DNA from: Acidimicrobiales bacterium | GTDB lineage: Bacteria > Actinomycetota > Acidimicrobiia > Acidimicrobiales > SZUA-35 | Assembly (NCBI GenBank): GCA_028285495.1 | Contig: JANQPB010000006.1 | Coordinates: 372,001-436,000, forward strand | Direction: 5' to 3' | Length of the DNA: 64,000 bases | Shown here: in pieces, positions 33,902 to 42,431 of the stretch | Layout: every line of letters begins with the position of its first letter | How positions within the stretch are numbered: the stretch's first letter is position 1 | The notes under the pieces: generated by a model | Databases searched by the model: none | The model's input: only the letters and a program-made list of their open reading frames with translations | What the model was told of the DNA's origin: nothing | Translations under genes and position numbers: made by a program

Positions 33902-35221
33902 ATGACCGGCCGGGCGGTGGCGTCGACGTCGATCGACGGACCGGCACCGCGGTTCGGTCGGCGGATCGCCGTCGTCGGATCGGGCGTCGCCGGTCTGGCC
34001 TGCGCCCACCTGCTCGACGAGTTCAACGAGGTGACCCTGTTCGAGGCCGATGGGCGGCTCGGCGGCCATGCCAACACCGTCGAGGTCGACGACCCCGAGG
34101 TCGGACCGCTCGGCATCGACACCGGCTTCATCGTGCACAACGATCGCAACTATCCGAACCTCGTTCGCCTGCTGCACCGACTCGGCGTCGCCACCAAGCC
34201 GTCCGAGATGAGCTTCGGGGTCGAGGACCGGGCGACCGGCTTCGCCTACCGGGCCACCAACCCCGCCACCCTCCTGGCCCGCCCGGCCAACGCGATCGAT
34301 CCCCGCTTCTGGCGGATGCTGATCGACATCACCCGCTTCTTCCGCCACGGCCGCCGCTTCCTGGCGAACCCCGACCCCGACGTCACGATCGGCGAGTTCC
34401 TCGACCGGCACCGCTACTCAGACGCCTTCCTCCAGCTGCACCTGCTCCCGATGGGAGCCGCCGTCTGGTCGACCGGGCTCGACGACTTCACCCGCTTCCC
34501 CGCCCTGTCGCTGCTCCGGTTCCTGGACAACCACGGGCTGCTCGGCGTCGGCGATCGCCCGGAGTGGCGGACCGTTCGCGGCGGCAGCGCCCGCTACGTC
34601 GACGCCATCGCCGAGCGGTTCGGCGGAGTGATCGAGCTCGGCTGCCCGGTCACCGCCGTCGAGGGCAGGCCGGACGCAGCCGGCGATCGACCGGAGGGTC
34701 GGGTCACGCTGCGATCGGCTCGGGGCGAGGACCGCTTCGACGCCGTCATCCTCGCCTGCCACAGCGACCAGGCCCGCAAGCTGGTCGCCGGGCCGGCGAC
34801 GACGGCCGAGGACCGGATCCTCGGGGCCATCGGCTACCGACCGAACGAGGCGGTCCTCCATCACGACACCGACTTCCTGCCCCGGCCGCCCCGGGCCCGT
34901 GCGGCCTGGAACTACCACGCAGCCGGCGACCGGGCTCGACCGACCCTGACCTACGACCTGACCACCCTGCAGCGGTTGCCCGGCTCCCGCCGCTACCTGG
35001 TGACGATCAACCCGGACCGTCGACCCGAGCACGAGATCGCCCGCTTCACGTACGCCCACCCGCAGTTCAACCGGGCCGCCATCGAGGCCCAGCAGCGGTG
35101 GGCGGAGATCGACGGCCGATTCGGCGTCCACTACTGCGGCGCCTACTGGGGCTACGGGTTCCACGAGGACGGTCTGGTCTCGGCGCTGCGGGTTTGCCGC
35201 AAACTGGGGGTCGACTGGTGA
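33902..35221 (+). CDS. FAD-dependent amine-oxidase-like oxidoreductase (COG2907 type)
   Basis: 439 residues from ATG at 33902 (an in-frame GTG at 33860 is an alternative). Dinucleotide site RRIAVVGSGVAGLACAHLL, then ADGRLGGHANTVEV and GIDTGFIVHNDRNYPNL mark the amine oxidase/flavin desaturase family. C-terminal HYCGAYWGYGFHEDGLVSAL closes the FAD site. First gene of a three-gene set (this, DUF1365, cyclopropane-synthase-like) conserved in many bacteria and linked to modification of unsaturated phospholipid acyl chains. Its stop overlaps the next GTG. Confidence 0.9.
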   Translation: MTGRAVASTSIDGPAPRFGRRIAVVGSGVAGLACAHLLDEFNEVTLFEADGRLGGHANTVEVDDPEVGPLGIDTGFIVHNDRNYPNLVRLLHRLGVATKPSEMSFGVEDRATGFAYRATNPATLLARPANAIDPRFWRMLIDITRFFRHGRRFLANPDPDVTIGEFLDRHRYSDAFLQLHLLPMGAAVWSTGLDDFTRFPALSLLRFLDNHGLLGVGDRPEWRTVRGGSARYVDAIAERFGGVIELGCPVTAVEGRPDAAGDRPEGRVTLRSARGEDRFDAVILACHSDQARKLVAGPATTAEDRILGAIGYRPNEAVLHHDTDFLPRPPRARAAWNYHAAGDRARPTLTYDLTTLQRLPGSRRYLVTINPDRRPEHEIARFTYAHPQFNRAAIEAQQRWAEIDGRFGVHYCGAYWGYGFHEDGLVSALRVCRKLGVDW

Positions 35222-36114
35222 CCGTCGCCGATGGCCGCTGGCCGACCGAGCACGGCGGCGGCCCGGGCCCGGCCGCGGTCGCCGTCGGGCGGGTGGTCCA
35301 TCACCGCCACCATCCGGAGGTCCACCGCTTCGCCTACCCGATGACCCAGATCTGGATCGACCCGGACGACCCGGGCGAGCTCTTCCGCCATCATCGGTTG
35401 TGGTCGCACCGGCGACCGGCCCCCGTCCGGTTCCGCCGGCGCGACTACCTCGACGGCGACGGGCGCCACCTCGGCCCGGCGGTCCGCCGACGCCTCGCCG
35501 AGCACCTCGGCCGGCCCGTCGACGGCCCGCTGCGGATGCTGACCCAGCCCCGCGTCTGGGGGTGGCTGTTCAACCCGTTGACCATCTATCTGGCCTGGGA
35601 GCGTGAGGGGTCGGGCCAGAGCGACCATCGGACGGGCGCGGGACCACAGGCCGCGCTGCTGGAGGTCACCAACACGCCCTGGAAGGAGCGGCACACCTAT
35701 GCGCTACCGCTCGAACCGACCGGCGGTGCCGTCGAGGCCCGGTTCCCCAAGCGGCTCCACGTGTCGCCCTTCCTCGATCTCGATCTCGCCTATCACCTTC
35801 GACTGGTCTGGAGGAGCGATCACATGCTCGACCTGTCGCTCGACACCGTGCCCGAACCCGTCGCCGTCGACCGAGCGGGGGCTGCACCGATCGACGCCGA
35901 CGGCCAGGACCGACCACCGTCACCGGTCGTGTCGACCCGCCTCGTGACCCGCCTCGAGCCGGCCGGCACCCGGTCGGCCAGACGAGCCATGACCGCGGCC
36001 GTGCGGCCCGACCGGTTGCCGACCCATCGGGTGAGCCTGGGGATCCATCGCCAGGCCCTCGCCCTGTGGCGCAAGCGGGTGCCGTTCGTGCCCCACCCGG
36101 GAGGAGCGCGGTGA
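35218..36114 (+). CDS. DUF1365 family protein
   Basis: 298 residues, GTG at 35218 overlapping the previous stop (GTGA); a much longer frame through the region is shadow. Family landmarks: VGRVVHHRHHPEVHRFAYP, MLTQPRVWGWLFNPLTIYLAW, LLEVTNTPWKERHTYALP and KRLHVSPFLDLD. The family is of unknown biochemistry but almost always sits between the FAD oxidoreductase and the cyclopropane-synthase-like gene, as here, so a role in acyl-chain modification is likely. Confidence 0.9.
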   Translation: MTVADGRWPTEHGGGPGPAAVAVGRVVHHRHHPEVHRFAYPMTQIWIDPDDPGELFRHHRLWSHRRPAPVRFRRRDYLDGDGRHLGPAVRRRLAEHLGRPVDGPLRMLTQPRVWGWLFNPLTIYLAWEREGSGQSDHRTGAGPQAALLEVTNTPWKERHTYALPLEPTGGAVEARFPKRLHVSPFLDLDLAYHLRLVWRSDHMLDLSLDTVPEPVAVDRAGAAPIDADGQDRPPSPVVSTRLVTRLEPAGTRSARRAMTAAVRPDRLPTHRVSLGIHRQALALWRKRVPFVPHPGGAR

Positions 36115-37508
36115 CCGCCCCGGCCAGCGACGAGCCGACGGCGACGCCGCCGTCGGAGCCCGATCGCACCGTCACCGGCGTCGACGCCGCCGAGCCCGAA
36201 CCGGGGCGGGCCGGTCGGCTGCTCGAACGGGCCGCCGGCTCCCGCTTCGGTCCGCTCCGCCTGGCCCAGACTCGCACCGGCGTCTCGGTGGCCCGATCGG
36301 CCGTGCTCGCCCTGGCCGGTCGGATCCGCGACGGTGACCTCGTCGTGGCCGACCTCGACGGACGGGTGCACCACTTCGGCGGCTCCTCGGTCCCGACGCG
36401 GGAGCTGGCGGCCCGGGTGGAGATCCGCGACGAGCGGGCCTGGCTGGCGCTCGCCACCGAGGGATCGATCGGCCTCGGTCGGGGCTACATCGAGGGGTGG
36501 TGGCACAGCGACGACCCGACCTCCGTCGTGCAGATCCTGATCCGCAACGTCAGCGGGCTCGATGAGCTGCGGAACCGGGTGAACCGGGTGACCGGGCGGC
36601 TCAACGACACCGCCAGGCGGGCGCTCCCGCGGGTCTCCCGCCAGCGCAACCGGGAGGACATCGGCGCCCACTACGACCTCAGCAACGACTTCTTCCGCCT
36701 GTTCCTCGACCCGACGATGACCTATTCCTCCGGCGTCTTCACCGAGCCGGACGCCGACCTCGAGCAGGCCAGCCTGGCCAAGTACGACCGCCTGCTGGCC
36801 AAGCTGGGGCTCGCCCGCGGGCACCGGGTGCTCGAGATCGGAACCGGGTGGGGCGGCCTGGCTCTCCGCGCCGCCGAGCGCTGGGGAGCGCAGGTCACCA
36901 GCACCACGGTCTCGGACCGACAGCTCGACGAGGCCACCGTGCGGGCCGGGGCATCGACCGCCGCCGACCGGATCGAGATCATCGGCCGAGACTGGCGCGA
37001 CCTCGACGGCCGCTACGACCGGATCGTCTCGATCGAGATGATCGAGGCGGTCGACTGGCGTGACTACGACCGCTTCTTCGCCACGATCGAGCGCTGCCTC
37101 ACCCCGGACGGGCTCGTCGGCCTCCAGGCCATCTGCGTGCCGGACCGACGCTGGTCGAGGACGAAGAACACCGAGGACTTCATCCGCCGCTTCGTGTTCC
37201 CCGGTGGCTTCCTCCCCTCGATCGGGTCGATGCTGACCTCCATCGCCAGGACGACCCGGCTCCAGGTGCTCGATGTCGAGGACTTCTCGGCCCACTACGC
37301 CGAGACGCTCCAGCGGTGGCGGGCCCGGTTCGACGCCCGGGGCCCCGACGTCGAGAAGCTCGGCCTCGACGACCGGTTCCGGCGGCTGTGGCGGTTCTAC
37401 CTCGCCTACTGCGAGGCGGGCTTCCTGGAGCGGCACTGCACCGTGAACCAGCTGGTGCTGACCGGCCCCGAGTGGCGCCCGGACGGTCTCACCCTCCGCC
37501 CCGCGTAG
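36111..37508 (+). CDS. Cyclopropane-fatty-acyl-phospholipid synthase-like methyltransferase
   Basis: 465 residues, GTG at 36111 inside the previous stop with GGGAGGAG upstream. N-terminal half (about 60-150) is the substrate-binding domain of the family; then IGAHYDLSNDFFRLFLDPTMTYSSGVF and the SAM site VLEIGTGWGGLALRAAERWGAQVT. C-terminal CEAGF is the usual ending motif. It methylates double bonds of membrane phospholipid acyl chains to cyclopropane, methyl-branched or furan-precursor products; the exact product cannot be told. Needs the two preceding genes by context. Confidence 0.92.
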   Translation: MTAPASDEPTATPPSEPDRTVTGVDAAEPEPGRAGRLLERAAGSRFGPLRLAQTRTGVSVARSAVLALAGRIRDGDLVVADLDGRVHHFGGSSVPTRELAARVEIRDERAWLALATEGSIGLGRGYIEGWWHSDDPTSVVQILIRNVSGLDELRNRVNRVTGRLNDTARRALPRVSRQRNREDIGAHYDLSNDFFRLFLDPTMTYSSGVFTEPDADLEQASLAKYDRLLAKLGLARGHRVLEIGTGWGGLALRAAERWGAQVTSTTVSDRQLDEATVRAGASTAADRIEIIGRDWRDLDGRYDRIVSIEMIEAVDWRDYDRFFATIERCLTPDGLVGLQAICVPDRRWSRTKNTEDFIRRFVFPGGFLPSIGSMLTSIARTTRLQVLDVEDFSAHYAETLQRWRARFDARGPDVEKLGLDDRFRRLWRFYLAYCEAGFLERHCTVNQLVLTGPEWRPDGLTLRPA

Positions 37509-37580
37509 GGCCGGACGTCCGGCCCGCAACCCCGGTCCCCGATCCCCCGATCGAGCGGCCACGACCGTAGTCTTGACGGC

Positions 37581-38606
37581 ATGGTCGAACGGGTTCTCCT
37601 CTGCTCGCCCCGGGGCTTCTGCGCCGGGGTCGAGATGGCGATCAAGGCCCTGGCGTGGATGGTCCGGGCCTTCGAGCCGCCGGTCTACTGCTACCACGAG
37701 ATCGTGCACAACAAGCTGGTCGTCGACCGGTTCCAGGCCCGCGGGGTGGTCTTCGTCGACGACATCGACGAGGTCCCGCAGGGGCGGCCCATCATGCTGT
37801 CGGCCCACGGCTCGGCCCCCGAGGTGGTGACCGCAGCCAGGGAGCGGGGCAGCTACGTCGTCGACGCCGTGTGCCCGCTGGTCACGAAGGTCCACCACGA
37901 GGTCAAGGTCAGGGCCGGCAAGGGCTACCAGATCATCTACATCGGCCACGAGGGCCACGAGGAGGCGGCCGGCACGATGGCCGTCGCCCCCGACGCCATC
38001 CACCGGGTCGAGACCGTGGCCGAGGTCGAGGCGCTCCCGACCTTCGACCAGCCGACGGCCCTGCTGGCCCAGACGACGCTGAGCCACCGCGACTGGGCCG
38101 ACGTGGCCGAGGCCGCCACCGAGCGCTACCCCGACCTCTTCACCCCGAGCCGCTCCGACCTGTGTTTCGCTACCACCAACCGCCAGTCGGCGCTGATGGC
38201 GGTGGCCGACCGCTGCGACGCCTTCGTGGTGATCGGCTCGGCCAACTCGTCCAACACCAACGCCCTGGCCAAGCTGGCGGCCGAGGCCGGCTGCGAGCGG
38301 GTGTTCCGGGTCAACGGCCCTGACGAGCTGCCCGACGACCTGTCCGGCGTCGTCGGCGTGACCGCCGGCGCGTCGGCCCCCGAGGATGTCGTCCAGGCCG
38401 TCGTGTCCTTCCTCGACCCGAGCGGCGGGGTCGAGGAGGTCAACATCACCGACGAGGACGAGTACTTCCCGCCGCCCCGCAACCTTCGTGAGCTGCTCGG
38501 GGCCGTCGACGTCGTGGCCACGCTTGCCCTCGGCGGGCCGACCGACGACCGCCCGGCGCTGAACGACCGTCAGATCGGCGCATCGGCCGTGCTCAACACG
38601 CTCTGA
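37581..38606 (+). CDS. ispH: 4-hydroxy-3-methylbut-2-enyl diphosphate reductase
   Basis: 341 residues. The three iron-sulfur cysteines are in RGFCAGV (Cys14), DAVCPLV and SDLCFATTNRQ. HEIVHNKLVV, SAHGSAP and SANSSNTNAL are the substrate-binding signatures. Last step of the MEP isoprenoid pathway, in the cytosol. TAGTCT ends seven bases before the ATG and no ribosome-binding site is visible, so the mRNA may be leaderless. Converges with the acyltransferase gene. Confidence 0.97.
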   Translation: MVERVLLCSPRGFCAGVEMAIKALAWMVRAFEPPVYCYHEIVHNKLVVDRFQARGVVFVDDIDEVPQGRPIMLSAHGSAPEVVTAARERGSYVVDAVCPLVTKVHHEVKVRAGKGYQIIYIGHEGHEEAAGTMAVAPDAIHRVETVAEVEALPTFDQPTALLAQTTLSHRDWADVAEAATERYPDLFTPSRSDLCFATTNRQSALMAVADRCDAFVVIGSANSSNTNALAKLAAEAGCERVFRVNGPDELPDDLSGVVGVTAGASAPEDVVQAVVSFLDPSGGVEEVNITDEDEYFPPPRNLRELLGAVDVVATLALGGPTDDRPALNDRQIGASAVLNTL

Positions 38607-38742
38607 GTCCTCGCCGCCGACCGGCCCGGCCCGAGCTCGCCCGCCGGGCGGACGCGGCTCGACCCCGGGTGCCCCGGAGATCGGCACCGCGGCAGGGCGT
38701 GAGCCGTTCGCCGCCGGCGGACCCGGGTCGGCGCCGCGGCGC

Positions 38743-39504
38743 TCAGACGCCGGCCCGGATCTGGGCCTCGTCGAAGAGCTCCTGGAGGCGCTCGTGCAGC
38801 TCGTCGCTGACGGCCCGTACCGTCGATCGCTTGACCCGTTCGCCATCGGCCCGTTGCGGCGGGTGGATCGGCTCCCCGACGATCAGCACGACCTTGGTCG
38901 GCCGGATCCACCGGGCCCCCTTCGGCATGGCCCTGGCGGCGCCGCCGATCCCGACCGGCACGATCGGCACACCGGCCCGGCAGGCCAGGAAGGCCGCCCC
39001 CTCCTTCAGTGGTCGGACGATCGGGCCCTCCTGCCTCGTGCCCTCCGGGAAGACGACGAGCGGCTCGCCGTTGCGCAGCACCTCCTCCGAGAGCCGCAGC
39101 GCCAGCCGGTCCGTCATCGACCGCTCGACCGGGAAGCCGCCCATCGCCCGCAGGAACAGGCCGAGCCCGGGGATGGCAAAATACGTCTCGGCCCCCATGT
39201 AGCGGAGCACCCGCGACCCGGCCTGGGACGCCAGCGGCGTGTCGAGGATCGAGCGGTGACCGCCGGGAGCGAGCACGAAGCCGCCCGTTGCGGGCACGTG
39301 CTCCTGGCCGATCACCGTGAGCCGGAGCAGGATCCGGAGGACGCCGCTCAGCGCCGATCGCAGCCCTCGATAGACCAGCCGAGCGGCCGGCCCCATGGTG
39401 GCGGCGGCCAGCGCATCGGCGAGCGGGTCGGCGGCCGAAGAGCCGGGGCCGTCGACGGGTGCGCCCCCGCCGGACCGGTCCGCCGCCTGCCCGCTAGCGG
39501 CCAC
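38743..39504 (-). CDS. 1-acyl-glycerol-3-phosphate acyltransferase family protein (PlsC-like)
   Basis: 253 residues, GTG at 39504 overlapping the cmk end by 11 bp. Acyltransferase motif I GHRSILD (HX4D), motif II GGFPVERS, motif III VVFPEGTRQ, motif IV PIVPVGIGG. It should transfer acyl chains to lysophosphatidate or a related acceptor at the membrane. A cmk-plsC pair is common in bacteria. Confidence 0.9.
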   Translation of the reverse strand: MAASGQAADRSGGGAPVDGPGSSAADPLADALAAATMGPAARLVYRGLRSALSGVLRILLRLTVIGQEHVPATGGFVLAPGGHRSILDTPLASQAGSRVLRYMGAETYFAIPGLGLFLRAMGGFPVERSMTDRLALRLSEEVLRNGEPLVVFPEGTRQEGPIVRPLKEGAAFLACRAGVPIVPVGIGGAARAMPKGARWIRPTKVVLIVGEPIHPPQRADGERVKRSTVRAVSDELHERLQELFDEAQIRAGV

Positions 39505-40150
39505 CGTCGACCTTCTCGACCAGGAGCGCCACCACCTCGTCGATCGTCAACTGGGACGTGTCGACGATGATGGCGTCGTCGGCCTGACGCAGCGGATCGT
39601 GTCGGCGGCTCGAGTCGACCTGGTCCCGGCGGGCGAGGTCGGCGGCCACGGCGCCGTAGTCGAGGTCGGTCACCTCGCGGGCCCGCCGGCTGGCCCGCAC
39701 CTCGGGATCCGCGGTGAGGTAGACCTTCAGCCGGGCCGACGGGAACACGACCGTGCCGATGTCGCGTCCCTCGAGCACCCCTCCCCCGCGGCGCCGGGCC
39801 CACTCCCGCTGGCGCGAGACCAGCTCGGAGCGGACGGCCTGGTTGGCGGCGACGGCCGACACCGAGCGCGACACCTCGGGACCACGGATCTGGGTCGTGG
39901 CGTCGACCCCGTCGACCACGACCGAGCCGTCCGGGTCGAGGTCGATCCTGACCTCCCGGGCCACGGCAGCCACCTTGTCCTCGTCGTCCGGGTCGATGCC
40001 GTTGGCCAGGGCCGCGAACGTCACCGACCGGTACATCGCCCCGGTGTCGAGGTACTCGAGCTCGAGCGCCTCGGCCAGCTTGCGGGCGACGGTCGACTTG
40101 CCCGACCCGGCCGGTCCGTCGATGGCCACCACCGTCAGTTCGTCATCCAC
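39494..40150 (-). CDS. cmk: Cytidylate kinase
   Basis: 218 residues, GTG at 40150 with GGAGG upstream. P-loop AIDGPAGSGKST, LDTGAMYRSVT, the CMP-binding region EVSRSVSAVAANQAVR and EGRDIGTVVFP, and lid VTDLDYGAVAADLARRDQVDSSR are complete. Phosphorylates CMP and dCMP with ATP. Part of the scpA to plsC minus-strand gene run. Confidence 0.96.
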   Translation of the reverse strand: MDDELTVVAIDGPAGSGKSTVARKLAEALELEYLDTGAMYRSVTFAALANGIDPDDEDKVAAVAREVRIDLDPDGSVVVDGVDATTQIRGPEVSRSVSAVAANQAVRSELVSRQREWARRRGGGVLEGRDIGTVVFPSARLKVYLTADPEVRASRRAREVTDLDYGAVAADLARRDQVDSSRRHDPLRQADDAIIVDTSQLTIDEVVALLVEKVDGGR

Positions 40151-40220
40151 CGATCGCCGGCCTCCTTCGTGTGCGGGCGGCCACTCGGGTCGACTGCGGC
40201 GCCGACGACGTCGTCATCGC

Positions 40221-41300
40221 TCAGTCCAGCTCCCGGAGCGTCGGGCGGTAGCCGCGGGCCATCAGCCCACCGAGCAGGCGCTCGGCCTTGGCCGCGTCGA
40301 CCACCAGCGTCATCACGCCCTGATGGCCCTCGCCGGAGTGGGAGATCTCCAGGTCGAGGATGTTGACGTCGAGCTCGGCCGCCAGGGTGGCGATGGCGGC
40401 GATCTCACCGGGCCGGTCGGGGATCGGGACGGCAAGCTGCGACGCCTTCTCGACGTGCTCGTAGCCGACCGGCAGGTTGAGGCGCGCCGTCCTGGCCGAG
40501 TCGAGCAGCCCGTAGAGCCCGGCCCGGTCCTCGCTGGCCACCAGCGAACGGGTGTGGCTGATCGTCGCCACCAGCCGGTCGAGGCCGGCGACGATCGCAT
40601 CGCGGTTGGCCAGGCAGATGTCGGGCCAGATCGCCGGCCGGCCGGCCGAGATCCTGGTCATGTCCCGGAAGCCGCCGGCGGCGAGGCGGAGCAGGGCCCG
40701 GTGCTCGACCGACGTCGAGTCGGCCAGGTTCATCAGCGCGGCGGAGGTCAGGTGGGGCACATGGCTGACGAGGGCGACCATCTCGTCGTGGGTGGTCGCC
40801 GGCAGGGCGATCGACTCGGCACCGAGGACCCGGATCAGGGCCCGCACGGTCGAGAACGCCGTCTCCGAGGTCGACTCGGTCGGGGTGAGCACCCACATGG
40901 CGTCGGTGAACAGGTCCTGGCGGGCGCCGGCGATGCCGTCCTGGTCTGAGCCGGCCATCGGGTGGCCGCCGATGAAGCGAGGATCGTCGATCTGGGCGCA
41001 GATCGCGGCCTTGGCCGAGCCGACGTCGGTGACCACCCCGGCGGTCTCGGCCAGGGCCCGGACCACCAGTTCGGGGATGACGCCGACCGGTGCGGCCACC
41101 ACCGTGACGGCCGCCTCCGGCTCGAGGCCGACCCGGTCGGCCACCCCTCGGTTGATCGCCTCCTGCTCGGTTGCCGGATCGGCGTCGACGACCCCGACCC
41201 GCCAGCCGTTGGCCCGCAGCGCCAGACCGATGGACCCGCCGATCAACCCGGCGCCCACGACGTTGGCCCAGCCGGGCTCGGGATCGCCCATCAGGTTCAT
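40221..41300 (-). CDS. tyrA: Prephenate dehydrogenase with C-terminal ACT domain
   Basis: 359 residues. NAD site VVGAGLIGGSIGLALRANG, then VTDVGSAKAAI, HPMAGSDQDGIAGA with the catalytic histidine, and SHVPHLTSAALM. The final 75 residues (VPIPDRPGEIAAIATLAAELDVNILDLEISHS) form an ACT domain, suggesting feedback control by tyrosine. The start overlaps the aroH stop (ATGA), linking two steps from chorismate to tyrosine. Confidence 0.95.
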   Translation of the reverse strand: MNLMGDPEPGWANVVGAGLIGGSIGLALRANGWRVGVVDADPATEQEAINRGVADRVGLEPEAAVTVVAAPVGVIPELVVRALAETAGVVTDVGSAKAAICAQIDDPRFIGGHPMAGSDQDGIAGARQDLFTDAMWVLTPTESTSETAFSTVRALIRVLGAESIALPATTHDEMVALVSHVPHLTSAALMNLADSTSVEHRALLRLAAGGFRDMTRISAGRPAIWPDICLANRDAIVAGLDRLVATISHTRSLVASEDRAGLYGLLDSARTARLNLPVGYEHVEKASQLAVPIPDRPGEIAAIATLAAELDVNILDLEISHSGEGHQGVMTLVVDAAKAERLLGGLMARGYRPTLRELD

Positions 41301-41680
41301 GCCAGCACCTCGTCGCCCGGCTCGGCAAGATCGGGGCGCAGCACGGTGGCGCCCCGCAGGAAGACGTGGCGGAGGTCAGCGCGACGTCGATCGGTGTCGA
41401 CGTGGGCCAGCAGCCGGACACAGCGGTCGAGGCTGCCGTCGACCGGCATCTCGGTGGCGCAGAGCAGCGGGACGTCGGTGAGCCCGAAGCTCCTGGCCCC
41501 GGCAGCCGGGGCGAGGCTGCGGAGGTCGGGGGTTGCGGTGAAGAAGACGCTGATCACGTCGTCGGCCTCCAGGCCGTTTCGCTCGAACAGCGCCGTCAAC
41601 AGGTCGACCGTGCGGGCCGTGATCTCCGTCGCCTCGTCGGCATCGACCGTGATGGCCCCACGGAGCGCTCGAACTGCCAT
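41297..41680 (-). CDS. aroH: Chorismate mutase, AroH class
   Basis: 127 residues from ATG at 41680; the upstream extension belongs to the rluB shadow. MAVRALRGAITVDADEATEI, FTATPDLRSLAPAAGAR, VPLLCATEMPVDGSL and the conserved RHVFLRGATVLRPDL match the trimeric AroH fold. Converts chorismate to prephenate, the substrate of the overlapping tyrA product. Confidence 0.95.
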   Translation of the reverse strand: MAVRALRGAITVDADEATEITARTVDLLTALFERNGLEADDVISVFFTATPDLRSLAPAAGARSFGLTDVPLLCATEMPVDGSLDRCVRLLAHVDTDRRRADLRHVFLRGATVLRPDLAEPGDEVLA

Positions 41681-41690
41681 CAGCCGGAGG

Positions 41691-42431
41691 CTATCGGGGC
41701 GACCCGATCGCCCGTTGCAGGCCGAGGACTTCGTCATCGGTCAGCCGCCGGGACTGGCCCGGCCGCAAGGTACGGTCGGCCAGCGGGCCGATCCTGGTCC
41801 GCACGAGTCGTCTGACCGGGTGCCCGATCGCCTCGCACATCCGCCTGACCTGCCGGTTCCGCCCCTCGTGGATGGTGATCCGCACCGCCCCCGGCTCGAT
41901 CTGGGAGACCTTGGCCGGGGCGGTCCGGCCGTCGTCGAGCTCGATGCCCTCCCGGAGCCGCCGCAGGGCCTGTCGCGACGGCGAGCCCTCCACCTCGGCC
42001 AGGTACTCCTTCTCGACCCCGAAGCTGGGGTGGGTCAGCCGGTGGGTCAACGTGCCGTCGTTGGTGAGGAGCAGCAGGCCCTCGGTCTCGAGGTCGAGGC
42101 GCCCGACCGGGACGACCCGGGGCTCCGGCGGCACGAGCCCGACCACGGTCGGCCGCCCCTCCGGGTCGGACGCGGTGGTCACCACTCCGGCCGGCTTGTT
42201 CAGCAGGTAGACCACGACGTCCGGGCGGGTGGTGTAGACCACGCCATCGACCGCCAGCTCGTCGCCCGGTCCGATGCGGTCGCCGAGGGTGGCGACGGTG
42301 CCGTTGACGACGACCCGCCCCTCGGCGATCAGGATCTCACTCGCCCGGCGACTGCCGATGCCGAGGCGGGACAGGACCTTCTGGAGCCGCTCGGGCTCGT
42401 CACCCTCGGTGAGCGATGGTCCGGTGGTCAT
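41691..42431 (-). CDS. rluB: 23S rRNA pseudouridine synthase RluB/RsuA family
   Basis: 246 residues. N-terminal S4 domain (RLQKVLSRLGIGSRRASEILIAEGRVVVNG), catalytic aspartate motif VVPVGRLDLETEGLLLLTNDG, then KEYLAEVEG and HEGRNRQVRRMCEAIGHPV. Start ATG overlaps the scpB stop (ATGA). The scpA-scpB-rluB-cmk order is the conserved actinobacterial one. Confidence 0.94.
   Translation of the reverse strand: MTTGPSLTEGDEPERLQKVLSRLGIGSRRASEILIAEGRVVVNGTVATLGDRIGPGDELAVDGVVYTTRPDVVVYLLNKPAGVVTTASDPEGRPTVVGLVPPEPRVVPVGRLDLETEGLLLLTNDGTLTHRLTHPSFGVEKEYLAEVEGSPSRQALRRLREGIELDDGRTAPAKVSQIEPGAVRITIHEGRNRQVRRMCEAIGHPVRRLVRTRIGPLADRTLRPGQSRRLTDDEVLGLQRAIGSPR

Noticed and set aside
33850..35217. The first 456 codons of a long plus-strand frame (33850-36114)
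   Set aside because: Shadow of the oxidoreductase gene; the frame becomes a real protein only from the GTG at 35218 (DUF1365).
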